From contig JALMLS010000631.1 in assembly GCA_038496445.1 (NCBI GenBank), positions 62,001 through 126,000 of the forward strand: 64,000 nt of DNA, written 5' to 3'. Under the pieces are notes generated by a model. That model worked only from the letters and a program-made list of their open reading frames with translations, had not been told where the DNA came from and did not search any database. Origin of the DNA: Trichosphaerium sp. ATCC 40318 (lineage: Eukaryota > Discosea > Flabellinia > Trichosidae). Made by a program: the position numbers and the translations under genes. The stretch's first letter is position 1. Every line of letters starts with the position of its first letter. Of this stretch, positions 20,901 through 32,513 are shown in pieces.

Positions 20901-23900
20901 TCATTTATTCGCAAATACTTAGCTCTAAACAGTAAAAAGTTGGAGTCTGAACAAGAGTTTAAAATCGCGAGTGTTCAACAATCTGGAACTCCACGATTCT
21001 TAAAGTCCTTGGTTGAAGATATCAGTGTTTGGGGTTCATTTGAAGATTTGAACGAGCGCATTGATAGAAACTTACGCGCCAAGAATGCAGCTCAGTTATA
21101 CGAGATTGTACTATCAAGAATAGAAGACGACTTTGATAAAGGAACAAAAGATATTGTGCAGAACTTTATGGTACAAAAAACCCACTTATTCTATTCACTA
21201 TCTAATATCTTTGATTAGTCGCTTGTATGGGGTTCAAGACGCGGTCTGAATCTTGATACAGAGCTAGAGCGTATACTCAGACGTATGGGTATAGATTCTA
21301 AGGAATGGATGTCTGTTTACCTTGCTGCTGAGGATTTAAGACTGTTTTCAAGGTTGGTGAAACGTTTAACAACTGTTTTGGATGGTGTTGACTGTTGTTT
21401 AGTTCGGGTGGTTTATTAAAATTCTCAAACAGAGATATTGCATTGGCCGTAGGAAATAGATACCTTGAGACTGAGACAGCGAAACGTCGCGTTCACGGTG
21501 TACTAGGTGAGTTGTATGCTTTACATAACCTTTCTTATTGATTACTCTTAGGCGACTTTTTTAGCACATATGAAGGAGACGCTGCTCGTAAAGTAGATGA
21601 ACTGTGTTGGCAATTAGAAAAGGCCCAAGAATATGACAAGTTACAACGTGCTCTCATCGACCTGAGGTATAAAAGAAAATTGCCAACCCACGAACGTAAA
21701 TTTGATTTTCCATTTAGAGTATTTCACGCTTTGTACACTGGTGGAAACAAATTCGAGCTCTTCAGATTTTGGAGGACTCTAGAAAGTACAAAGACAGTGG
21801 ATGTTGTCGAAGAATACTGTAATGCACTTGCTAGAGGTGATAACTTCCCTCCAGGTACGCAACTCTTATCTCAGCTGAGAATTAAGCATCTATAGATATT
21901 ATCACTGGCGATATGTTCTATTGTGTGGGTAGATACTTTGAGGAGATAGCACGTTTTGATGCAGCAGAAAAGGTGTACCTACAAGCACGATACTACTATG
22001 AAGTCAGTTCGCAAAACATGAGTACGTTTTTCATTTCATATTTGGGCACTTTGGTGTTAACGAGTACTTGTAGAAGTTGCATTGATGGATTACGTCGTGT
22101 CACGTGTTCTAATGTATCAAGCACGTTTTGATGAAGCTGAAAAAATCATTAAGAAGGCGTTACGTATCTACCAACGCGAGAAGGTATATAAAATAAACGC
22201 AGAGTTCACCTGCTTACTATTCTTCTCAAGGGAGAAGAATCGCTTGAAGAAAGTCATGTGTGTTTACGTCTTGGTTCTTTGTATACTCAATTGAACCAGT
22301 TCGAAAAAGCAGAGCAATTCTTTGATAGATCGGAGAAGATCCGTATTGCAAAGTTAGGTCCTAATCACTCACGTGTAGCACAGGTGAGATTCTTGTTTTA
22401 TTTTAATGCTATCCACTCACCTATTTTTAGTTGTACATGCACAAAATCTCCTTTTATGAAGGCATGATGGAGCACGATAAAGCTCTAGAGGTTGGAACTA
22501 AAGCTCTAACACTCACCGAACGTGCCTTTGGGCCAAACGATCTATCTGTATCTTCTATCCTAGCAAGGTTAGGCCGTATACATATTCTTGGAGAACGATT
22601 CGAAGAGGTTCGTTTAAATGTTTGAGAATCAGTAATGCTTATTTTTTGATTTAGGCACAAAAGTGTTTAAATAGAGCTAAAGCGATTTGTGAAGAGAAGC
22701 TTGGTGCAGAGCACCCAGCTACTGCAGATGTTCAATACGATCTCGGTTGTCTTATATGGATACGCGGAGAGGATATATCGAAAAGAAAGGTATTATACTA
22801 AGAGAACAATACTTGTAGTTGTTTTGTTTACTGAAATGAAATAGGACGAATTAGAAAAGATGGAATGGGCTAAAGATAGAGCAATGAGAATATTCACACG
22901 TGTTCTGAAGACTAAGGAAAATGCACTTGGAGAAGATCACCCTCAAGTTGCACGTGTACTTACGAGGTACGTTATTACAAAACGATATAATGTGAGTACT
23001 GATGTGTTATTTTTAAAGGCTTGGATCTTTGTTTATTGAAAGAAGCGAGTTTGGAAAAGCACAAGTTAACTTGTTTAAATCTCTTGATATTTACAAACGA
23101 AAGCTTGGTTCAGATCACTCACGTGTTGCTCATGTGTACAAACATTTAACAACACTTATGGAAATGCAAGAAAAATACCAAAAAGCCTATGACTACGCTA
23201 TGGAGGTAAACCTTTGTCGGAGTTTCTGTTTACCCCGACTAACGTTTTCTTGTCTAGGCTCTTCGTATTACTGAATCTATCTACGGACAAACATCTACAC
23301 GTTGCGCTGGCTTATATAATAGGCTTGGACATTTGTCAAAGATAATAGAAGAAGAGAAACGAAAGAAAAACAAGGTAGATATACCAACAATGCAACAAAA
23401 GAGGGATTTACCAAGGTTCGATCCTAACAATGCTCTCTTTTTGTTACTACTTCTGACTACGAACTAGCGCTGCACACTTTTTGGAAAAGGCGCTGAGAGT
23501 ACGCCAAAAAGGAAACTACGAAGCTGCAGAAGACAAGTTCAAGGGTAAACGAATGGTATGTATTGGTTGGCTCCTCTCCAGGAGAATATTTTGCCGTTGT
23601 TTAACACAAGTTTTTACAGAATTTGATGGCTCAAATCCACGAGATTGGAAGAGCTAAGCTAAAAAGGAGAGGTCAAAATGACGCTGAAGTTGAAGCGAGG
23701 AAAGAAGCAGCGCAGAGAAAGGCACAAAAGGAGGCCATAGCAGTTCGGGTTATCCCACCAGAATTCAGGAAACTATGGGCTGCTGTGATGGCAGAATTAT
23801 TAAGAACTCAAAGTAAAACATTACAGACAGTACAAACGATATCCAAGTGTGGTATGTAGAATTTTGTTTAGAGTTGTACAACAAAATCTCATTTAACTTT

Positions 23901-23981
23901 TTTCTTCTAGCGAATTACGAACAACAAAAAACCTGGTGGGCACAAGACGACTCCTATAGCATCAAGGCACATAAAAAGTGA
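17982..23981 (+). CDS. BRCT / DUF4062 / NACHT / TPR STAND-class protein (NPHP3-like)
   Basis: A single frame can be followed through many short introns. The N-terminal exons (17982 to about 18330) encode a BRCT domain: FHGIPRDTQQVLTDAIKKL, GGTVNYVFGKQTTHLV and AKKRGVNILLEAQI. A stretch with IYYYQTLEGV and LRFGKRV faintly recalls WGR. From about 19220 comes DUF4062: IHIFISSPFKDMVEERDLF, SFVDLRWGVTDAQAKQ, IFIGLYGERYGW. The NTPase follows: VVHGPSGIGKSALLANW (Walker A, split by an intron near 20315-20360) and LVLVIDGLDSL (Walker B). From about 21900 to 23500 lie kinesin-light-chain-type TPRs (ARFDEAEKIIKKALRIYQRE, FGKAQVNLFKSLDIYKRKLG). The C-terminus is Lys/Arg-rich coiled coil. The layout after the BRCT matches nephrocystin-3 and related STAND ATPases, which act as signalling switches. 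The BRCT link depends on several short exons, including one 28-base intron, so two genes remain possible. Confidence 0.85.
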
Positions 23982-24308
23982 ACAAATAGCCATCTAACAA
24001 CTACGCACATGTAATTTAACTTTCTCCAATTTGAACAATAAACACGATTTTGTTCAACCAGAAATTTCTGGGTTCAATACTGCGTAAAAATCCTTTGTTC
24101 ACTCGACAAAAATCGTCACGACTTGCAATCCTCGGCTGATGTTCTGCGAGTATTTTACCTGCTTGTTTGCTAAACCCTGAACCAGTAACTCCTTCAAGTT
24201 TGCGAGCATTGACGGGAAACTATTTTCGAAGAGTTTTTACGTTGGAATTCCACAAGTTTAAAAAGTCAACAATAGTAGGAATCTAAAAATTCACCCAAAC
24301 TACAAGTA
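23982..24308. other. intergenic region
   Basis: About 330 AT-rich bases between two plus-strand genes. No exon chain, RNA gene or repeat is visible; it should hold the promoter of the membrane-protein gene. Confidence 0.5.
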
Positions 24309-25484
24309 ATGCAGTTTCTTACACTTTGTATTATTGTCGCTTTTGTAGCATTCGCCAGCGCAACTATCGAGGCTGAGCAAAGTACGAGCGCGAGCTTTAC
24401 AATTTTCAAAAAGCTTACCAAACCTAGGCACAATATGCAGCGGTTGCAGTTCTACATGTAAAGCAGATTTACAGGTACGCGTCGCCCGTAATACCCGCAA
24501 ATACCGTAATACCCGCAAACCCCCAAAATTACAACTAACATCACGCGAACATCGCGAGCGTATTTTAATGTGCAAAAAACTAATTCTTACCCTTAGAGAG
24601 TTTACAGCCTCCTTTCATACCAAAATCAAGCACTCTACAACAGCATTAACTCACAGGTAACGATCTACACGGAAAAAATATTCGCCTACTCGAGCGACGT
24701 TTTATGACGAACGTTACTTACTCTCAATCACTAGTGCGACTTGAAATCGAGACTGCTCTCAAGCCCAACTGCCATTTCATGCCCATCCGTTACCCAATCA
24801 AGCCAATTCACGAGTATTTGCCGCGATTTCAGTGGCTAGTACGTAGTCGTTCCCACTTTACATTTTTGGTTTCAAAAACCCCTTCGGAGAAGCCTCTTTT
24901 ATTTTATCCGATGTTGATTTTTGTGCATTACAATGCTAACGTTGTTCAATAGCTCCCGCACCTATTCCAGCCACAACCAAATCTGCAGCGCTGATATGTC
25001 CTTCAAGACATCCTCTGGTTACCAATACACAACGGTCTCATACAAAATCCCAATGTGTGTTCCAGCAAGCTGTACATACAATGACCGTTACCATATCGCT
25101 AACATGAAAGTCGTACGTAGTCTTTTTGTTAAGCTTTTCAAACTTTTTTTTTTTGAAATGGAGAAATTTTTATTTTGACTTTTTGTGTAGTCTTCTTGCT
25201 CATCTAGCACTGGTCACTCAAGCTGTAATGCTAAAGTACACAACTGCTACAACCTTTACAAGAGTTCCACTGGATACCAGTACTATCATCACAGCAACAG
25301 CGCTGTTATTGTCGGAATTGTATTTGGTGTTTTGGGCGGTATTATTCTCTTCGTATCATTGACCATCTTCTTCGTACGTTTTGGACTCTTTTACGTTTGG
25401 CTTGTTTTCTGTATGCTTATTTGGTTGTTGTAGATCCGTAGAATGCGCAAGAAATCCCTTGAGACTGTCGAATACGCCTTGTAA
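24309..25484 (+). CDS. secreted/type I membrane Cys-rich protein
   Basis: Seven exons (24309-24381, 24428-24474, 24597-24656, 24735-24838, 24953-25112, 25191-25373, 25434-25484) sum to 678 bases, 225 residues. A signal peptide is evident (MQFLTLCIIVAFVAFASA). The ectodomain is rich in Cys, Ser, Thr and Tyr, with motifs TICSGCSSTCKADL, YKIPMCVPASCTYNDRY and VSSCSSSTGHSSCNAK. A single membrane helix follows (VIVGIVFGVLGGIILFVSLTI), then a short basic tail (RRMRKKSLETVEYAL). Even Cys spacing suggests disulfides outside the cell. No family recognised; a surface receptor, adhesin or lectin-like protein is possible. The tail ends in Y-x-x-L-like context that could serve in sorting. All introns begin GTA and end AG, and the total closes exactly in frame. 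Confidence 0.72.
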
Positions 25485-25732
25485 TTGTCTTAATAAGACC
25501 TTGTTTTGTTAAATTGTTAGAAAATTTGTAATGTCTTGTTCATTTTCTCCGTCCCATCGACTACTCAATTCGTGTTCACCACGCTTGACGTATTGTTGTT
25601 ACTTGCTTGTGTTTCAAAAAGGGTTATCAAGACGTGATTTCAACTGGTAGTGTGGAGTTGTCATCATGACATTTTGGTTGTGGGCATTTATTGTAAAATA
25701 GGAAGAAGAATCTGATTTTTATGGTACACTCT

Positions 25733-28700
25733 TTAACTCTTTTTATGTTCGTTACATTTGGCTGCAATGAGACACAACATTTCCTTCCGTGTGCGTTGTA
25801 TCTTCGAAGAAAAAACAGGCGCTTTGTATGCCGCCCGCTCACTATTTACTACTATAAATGCAAGTTAATTATCTACTACTTAAATACTTGGAACAAGAGC
25901 GTACATTTACAGAGCAACCAATCACGAAAGAATTGGTCCGATTTAAATACAGGAGGGTTAGGTAAAGGTGGTCCAAAATCTGGTACACCTTCTTTCACTA
26001 CTATGTTCACCTATCGAATAAACATTAACGACCGTAAAAACTCCGGTTGAAAGGCGACAAATACAGAAAAACCTATTTGGCTCACAAGGTCGAATGAACA
26101 GCAGTATTAATTTTTTTTTGGTTAAACCTTTCACGTACCCAGTATTCTATATCATCAGGAGATTTCACATGAGGTGTAACCACAATCATAACATCTAAGT
26201 GCGAAAAAAATAAGAAAATGCAGGTAAAGGAGAAAAGTGCCAAAAAAATCGTACGGTTGTATTCTGATACAACTGTATCTGGTTTATAATCTTGGTGTCC
26301 TTCTTTAAAGATAATAACAACAATGTCATTACCAATATGGCGTTTTCTTTCAACCTATTTGATAACAAGTGTTAGAAATGCAAACTTTTTTTTTTCCTAG
26401 GTTTTTTGTCTCTTTGTTAGAGATGTTGGATAGACATACTTGTTGCGGTTGTAGTGGTTGGAATGTGAGCAAAGTAGATACGTGGTACATAATACTATAC
26501 GATTGCCAAGAAACGAAAACTGAGTGTTGGCCTGTAGAGTCCTCTACAAAAAACCGTTTAGTTTGTTTTTAGGCGATTTACTTCACTAAACAAAAATCTG
26601 TTTCGTACCTCTCACATCCAGTCCCGCTCTGTATTTATCCCATCCTTTCATACGAACTTTTTCACCAATAACATTTAAAAATTGAGTAAACAAACCACTG
26701 CCATGGCCTAGCGCCAAAGTCAAAAACTTCTTCCGTATCCAAAACGTACGATTGAAAAACATGTCTTCTTCTTTGACCTGACCTTCTTTACAATACAATA
26801 CACCAACCTTATAATTAGATACAAGCTAAGCAAACCCAACATTAGTAAACTAGGAAAAAAACCCAGAAGCTATTGGCTGGTACAGAGGAAAACTCGGAAA
26901 AAAAAAACCAAATGGATAATAAAAGTTGTACCTGGCGTGTTTCAAAGTGAAGTAGATCATCTGATATTGCCTTATTTTTGACTTGCTTTATTTTATTTTG
27001 CAAAGTAAGATTAGGTTTTACTTCTTTTAGTAAGCTTTCAACTGTCTTTTTCTTTGAAGGTTTGGTATAAACATCAAAGCGAGTGTTAGCCTAAAAGAAA
27101 AAAAAGAACAAGTATTAACACCAAGTCCAACCAAACACAAAACAATAAAAAATCTTACCATCTTTGTACGGAGTAAAACGCGGATAATCTTATCGCCCGT
27201 GGATAAATGTTCTGCACTTGGAGTTAAAAATAAAACCGCATTTGAAATTATCAAATAAAACCCAGCCGCGAATTGTTTTTTTACCTTTAATAGTGGATAT
27301 TGCAAATGGTCCGTTAAGACCTGGATCGTTGCCAACATAATTAGTGTGCTCTGTAATAAAAAATAAATATACTGTATCGCGTTGATTCAAGGGGCGTACC
27401 TTTGCCATGGAAGTGCGTCTGGTAGTAGGGAAGTTCGTTTTCGGCGTTTAGAACTTCCAAAGGATATGCTCTTAGCTCCTCAAGCGACATATTGCCTGGT
27501 GGATGCAAAGGATACCCTCGCATCTTCTCAATAAATATAGGTTCTGGTGGAGGCTGATGAAGAGTAGGTGGTACTTCTTCCCACCACTTAGGTACAGTAG
27601 TGGTAGTAGAAGGTGTTTTCTTAACACCTTTGGAACCTTTTGACCTTCGGCGTCTGTGTTTCTTTGGTTTTACTGCTCCTCGAGGATTCAGAGACGAGTA
27701 AGAGTTACTACGTGCTGTCTTTGTTCTACCATTAGATTCGCCTTGCTTCTATACAATTAGAGAATAATACGTATAAATAACACCAAAAAGAGAGTCACGT
27801 ACAACAGCAAGAGTAAGACGATTTTTTCTGGACTTTCTGGCAGTCTTGCTAGGCACATCTACGGCGCTATTACTCTTTACCTTGCTTGCAATCTTGACAT
27901 GTTTGTAAGGCATAAGAGGCGGTAAATTTTCAAGTTCCCTATTCCTCCTACTTGGTCTTCTGCGCCTGTAGTCATCACTCGTTTTTCTTTGTTCAAAAAA
28001 AAGTCAGAATAAAGGTGTTTTTTTTTTTTTTGATGAAATTTCTAACCTCTTGTGTCGCTTCTTATCACGTGGGCTTCTCATCTTTTTTGGAGAAGATAAT
28101 TTCATACTCTGTCTTGTCCTTCTGGTGGTAGGTTTTGAGCCTCGCATTCTAGTCTCAGAATTCACTCTACGAGGTCTTTTGAGCTTGGTAACTACTGCAT
28201 CTCCAGAAGATACTGTAATGGATCTTTTACTTTTTCGGGGACTCAATGACCTTGCTGTAGTTACCACCTTGGATTTCGGGCTAAGTTAAAAAAAATTAGT
28301 ATCACGTGATTGCGAAAAGATATTGTCACGTGAATGGTACCTTAAAGAAGAATCACTTTCGTTACTCTTATTGCTACTGTTGGAAGAGTAGACGTTTATA
28401 CTTGTAGGTTTACCTCCCCTTGTCCTAGTTTTCTTTCGTTTTCTTTTTGAAGCTGATCGCTTTGTTCTTGCTTTGGAATTTGTTTTAGGGCTTTCTGGTG
28501 GGTCCTTACGAACTAGATTAAGAGAGTGCCTACGATATACGTCATTAGGTAGCGAGTACTGTAACAATTACTTCTTTTTTGGATATTTTTTTCATTTAAG
28601 TGGAGTTAAAAAAATGTTACCTGCGTGCTAGATAAGGTCTCTGACTTCGTGAGAATAGAGATACATGGATACCCTCTTTAACATTCTCAGTCATTGTTGC

Positions 28701-29345
28701 TTCTCTCAACTTTCTGTGGGCTTCTTTGAAGCGTTTAAATTCAATCGTAAAAAGTTGATTCTTAAAGTGTAAGTTTAGTATTTTGTACTGAGCTAATGCT
28801 AGACGTACAGCAGTTAATCCAAGAACATAATCAACACTCGATAAAGATCTTAGAGATATAACGCTTGAAAAAATATGGCTCTAAAAACAAGAAATATAAA
28901 TATCACGTGAGGTATCAAGTACAAAAGTTACTGATCATTTTGATCAAGAAAAGAAAAAAAAAAACGTTATTTCTTCTTCAACTGTGCGTGAACATTTCAA
29001 TTGATCGGCGTGCCTTCACTTGATCAACTGTCCAGTGTGATGGTGCTTGTACTGTTACTATTTCGTTGCCATCTGGGAGTGTAACCTGAATTAGGTTATT
29101 ATTAGTCTCCGTAGCTGTTTTTATTGTTTGAGGTGCTATCGTGGCGATTTGCAGTAAATATATTACCGTACCGTCAGTTTAATTTGAAAATTCTCCCGTT
29201 GCAAGAAAAACGCCCATGACGAGTCCCGATCTTGCACACTATCAACAAACTCGCCTTCTTTTGAAAAGTACTTCACTAGTTGCTTTACTCGCGGGGTTTG
29301 TATCAACTCGCTATTAGGATCTACTTCTACTACTTCCTCGGCCAT
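25733..29345 (-). CDS. RapGAP-domain GTPase-activating protein
   Basis: Start ATG at 29345 (MAEEVVEVDPNSELIQTPRV). The N-terminus holds a ubiquitin/RBD-like segment (VTLPDGNEIVTVQAPSHWTV) and a helical region. About 28570-27600 encodes a long Arg/Lys/Ser-rich linker, surely disordered. The catalytic domain reads PYYQTHFHGKEHTNYVG, then GLNGPFAISTIK, IIRVLLRTKM, VGVLYCKEGQVKEEDMFFN, FLNVIGEKVRMKGWDKYRA, TGQHSVF, MYHVSTLL, QVERKRHIGNDIVVIIFKEG and VPDFGPPLPNPPVF, ending FRDWLLCK and ERAAYKAPVF. This is the SIPA1/Rap1GAP pattern, which switches off Rap-type small GTPases using an Asn thumb. The stop is at 25733-25735. One junction between the HIGNDIV and DFGPPLP exons is not resolved. Substrate GTPase inferred from family only. 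Confidence 0.9.
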
Positions 29346-29517
29346 TTACTGCAACCAGAATTGGTGGGCTCTCAAAAATCTCCAAACTAGCGTATGCCGG
29401 TGAGTTCCGTGTAACAGGGTGTTACTCCACGGCTAAAACATTGACTAGACAAAAAAACTAAAATTCAAGCGGATTCATACTTTCAATTTTGACCAACTAC
29501 TCCGAAACCATACCAGA

Positions 29518-30078
29518 ATGCCTAGAAAGTCATCGAAAAAGAAGGGGTTCATGGTACAACGCTATTATAACACCTGCCTATTAAATGTAAAATTTGTAGG
29601 GCTCAAACATTACAAAGTTAAGAAACGACAACAAAAAAAGGGCTACTGGCAAGCCTACGCGAAATAAGCGAAATACAAACGATCGGTCGTACCAATTGTC
29701 ACATAGCGCTATAAGCGAGCTAGTAAAGCCAAAAATGGCCCTATCAAAGCAAAGAGAAACAGAACGTAGCTTACTTTCTGATTTGGGCGCCAAGGTACGC
29801 CTACACTGTGTATTACAATAGGATCTAGCCTAACTACTGGGTTTCACGTTAAATTACCCAAAAATGTACTAAATTCCATTAAGGTGAAAACAAGCAGATC
29901 TACAGAGCGTCGTAGGAAGAAGAGACTACTCACAAAGAAGGAGCGTGAACACCGTGCTACAGGTACATAAAAAATTGTTTTCGCTTTACGCTAACGGGAG
30001 TAAAAAGGTGCTACGCGTAGCCTCAATTATCATATCAACCCTGTGGTCGGTAATACAAAAGGAGTTGTACGTGTTTAA
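29518..30078 (+). CDS. small basic protein, possibly nucleolar, unknown function
   Basis: ATG at 29518 gives MPRKSSKKKGFM, then across an intron GSNITKLRNDNKKRATGKP, SYQLSHSAISELVKPKMAL and QRETERSLLSDLGAK. After a second intron of about 90 bases comes RRRKKRLLTKKEREHRATG, and after a third SLNYHINPVVGNTKGVVRV with the stop at 30076-30078. It is Lys/Arg-rich with a compact conserved-looking end. Such proteins are often ribosome-assembly factors (SLX9 was considered), but no family motif is decisive. It is transcribed divergently from the RapGAP gene, 172 bases away. Confidence 0.6.
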
Positions 30079-30463
30079 TCGATTACCAACAAAGTCAAAT
30101 TGTGTTATTTTTCCCAGTTGCCTCGGTTAACTCACGCGTAGGTGACGAGAATACGCAAGCGGGAGAGATAATAGGAAAAAAACACCCAAAAACAAATACG
30201 AAGTTTTTCATTTCGCTGACTGTAGATTAAATGTTGGAACACGTGTCCAAACCATCAATTTTTGAATAAAAAAATAACAACAACCCACCTTCGGAAATAG
30301 ATTTTTTACAAATTTGAAGATGATGCAAAAACCGAACAGTCACGTGACAATGATTTTATTCCACAATTGTGTCAGAATTTAAGGCGCTCACTCTTTTTAT
30401 CAATAAACTTGTTGTGCAACATTAGGGGCTATTGAAAGTATGTACAATCCATTTTAAATTTAT
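30079..30463. other. convergent intergenic region
   Basis: About 385 bases between the basic-protein gene (+) and the MFS transporter stop (-). It contains one GTCACGTGAC palindrome near 30342. No gene seen. Confidence 0.5.
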
Positions 30464-32377
30464 TTAAACTCTGTTCCAATAATAAAAGCACACGTAGAAC
30501 ATTGGTATAACACCCCAAAGAGCTGTAGCTCCACCAAATATACCCAACCAATAAATGCTTGTAATGTCTAGTAAACCAGGTCCAAGTGTGACTATACCGA
30601 ACCTTGCAAATGCCTCTAATGCTGTTATCGCGCCAGTGACACTGCTGGGGCTGTCTGGAGAAAAAGAGATGGCGAACGTGTACTGACCTACAACCGGAAG
30701 AAATCTATAAGACAAAACCTTTACTTGTATCTCATATTTGCCTGCGTACCAACATACATGCTTAGAAAACCAAAACCAAGCAGAAATGTAACAAACAGGG
30801 TAGCACCATAATTACCAGCATTCATTGTAGCACTACAAGCAACGTTAATGGGCATAAAAGTACTGTTGAATAAATCTCTAAACAACTTTGACGAACCCGT
30901 AACAAGTGAATCCTATGGCCACGAGGACCGTTCCTTTAAGAAATTAGATATGTCAATACGACTACTTGTTTTACCGCATAGAGAGTATGCTATCCTGCCT
31001 CCTCTCCCTCGTAGTTTAAGGCCCAAATCAGCCATGAAACCGCCTACAAAGGTACCTAACAATCTATACCATTTGTTACACTGATAAAAATCCTACAGTA
31101 CTTACACTCCTACACCCAATGGCGTCATGGCTACTCCAATATCCTCACTGTTCTTATTAAAAGGCTCCTCAGCGAACAGAATCTACACAACAGTAAGACT
31201 CAATCTGATTTGTGGGTGTTTATCAGTACCGAAAATGAGTATGGCACAAAGCTGAATAGTCCAGCCAGTATTGCCACCATTATTGCAACAAATGGAATTG
31301 GTGGAACCAATAATAACCGAAGGCTTTTAAGAGGATTAAAAGATCGTCGAAGAGAGCTACCATCTTGCAATGTCTCACGAAAGAATACTGCAACTATTAT
31401 GAAAAACAGAGCAGACACCGCTGACAAGAACTTGAGAAAGATTAACATACAAAGACACTATAAAATACGTACATAGAAAATAGCTTCCCATCCAAAACTA
31501 TTCGCCAAAGCACCTGGAGGAACAATAGTCACAGAAATAATATACCTTGTAAAAGTCAAATATTATAGTTACCTCCTATGATTGGACCAAACAATAACCC
31601 AATCAGCGGTGTAAGTGCCAAGATTGCCTAGAAGAAAATGATTAATATAGCTATTTCCAGTTTGCTCACATACCACTGCTTTCCCTTGTTTACTTGGCTC
31701 AAAAACATCAGATATTACACCAAATGCTACAATAATGGATGAACTCATAGCAATAAGAAAAGTAGTCCGTGCAACTATCAAGATTGCAACGAACTTTGCA
31801 AAGCTTGTGGCATGTTAGTTTATACTCAATCCATCATTTCCTACCTCCCAAGGAGCGAAGCTACAAACCCAATAGAAAGCATAATGAGAAGAATAATTTT
31901 TCTCCCAAATCTGTCCGATAGAGGACCCCACAAGAATGGCGCAATACCTCCAACGTAATTCAGCATAAATTGGTTGTTGTATAATTAAAAAATAACACGT
32001 GCCTGCTGCAAAGTTCGGAATAGACAGTGTCAACGCGGTTTCTGTATCTGTGGCATTTAGCGATGTTTGTACAACGCTTAGCGCAGGTAAATAGGAAGGA
32101 CGAGCGATTCCAAATAAAAAAACTGGAAGAGAACAGAGAACAAGTATTTTAGCAGCCTCTAGTGAGTATATATCCACAAATGGTTGTTCAGCCTATTGAG
32201 AATTGTATTTTCGGTTATTTTCAACACACCGCACGTGATAAGTACCTTCGTTCGTACTAGAGGGCCACTAGTTAGTTGTGTTGGAGAACTAAATCCATCC
32301 ATTGTATCTGACGCCTCAGATGATCCAGGAGTATGTAAAAATTGATCGTTCTCATCACTAGAAATTGCTTGGTTCAT
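30464..32377 (-). CDS. major facilitator superfamily transporter (DHA1/drug-antiporter-like)
   Basis: Start at 32377 (MNQAISSDENDQFLHTPG), a soluble Ser-rich N-terminal tail. Membrane segments follow in separate exons: ILVLCSLPVFLFGIARPSYL, a loop with SLNATDTETALTLSIPNFAA, FLIAMSSSIIVAFGVISDVF, LALTPLIGLLFGPIIGG (the G-P-x-x-G-G motif C of drug antiporters), FLSAVSALFFIIVAVFFRE, a central cytoplasmic loop with a Ser/Arg cluster, FVAIMVAILAGLFSFVPYSF, and C-terminal helices near 30480-30750 (VTLGPGLLDITSIYWLGIF). Twelve helices are likely, though not every exon was joined. This group exports small molecules by proton antiport; the substrate cannot be read from sequence. Confidence 0.82.
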
Positions 32378-32513
32378 TTGAATCAGTAGACAATGTTGAA
32401 ATGGTGGTCAAATCAAGTATTCGAAAATACTGACATGTTGAACATGCTCGTGACTTTTACACTTCTCATATTGATCATTGACAGTGAGTTCTTTTTGGCT
32501 AATTACATTTTAT

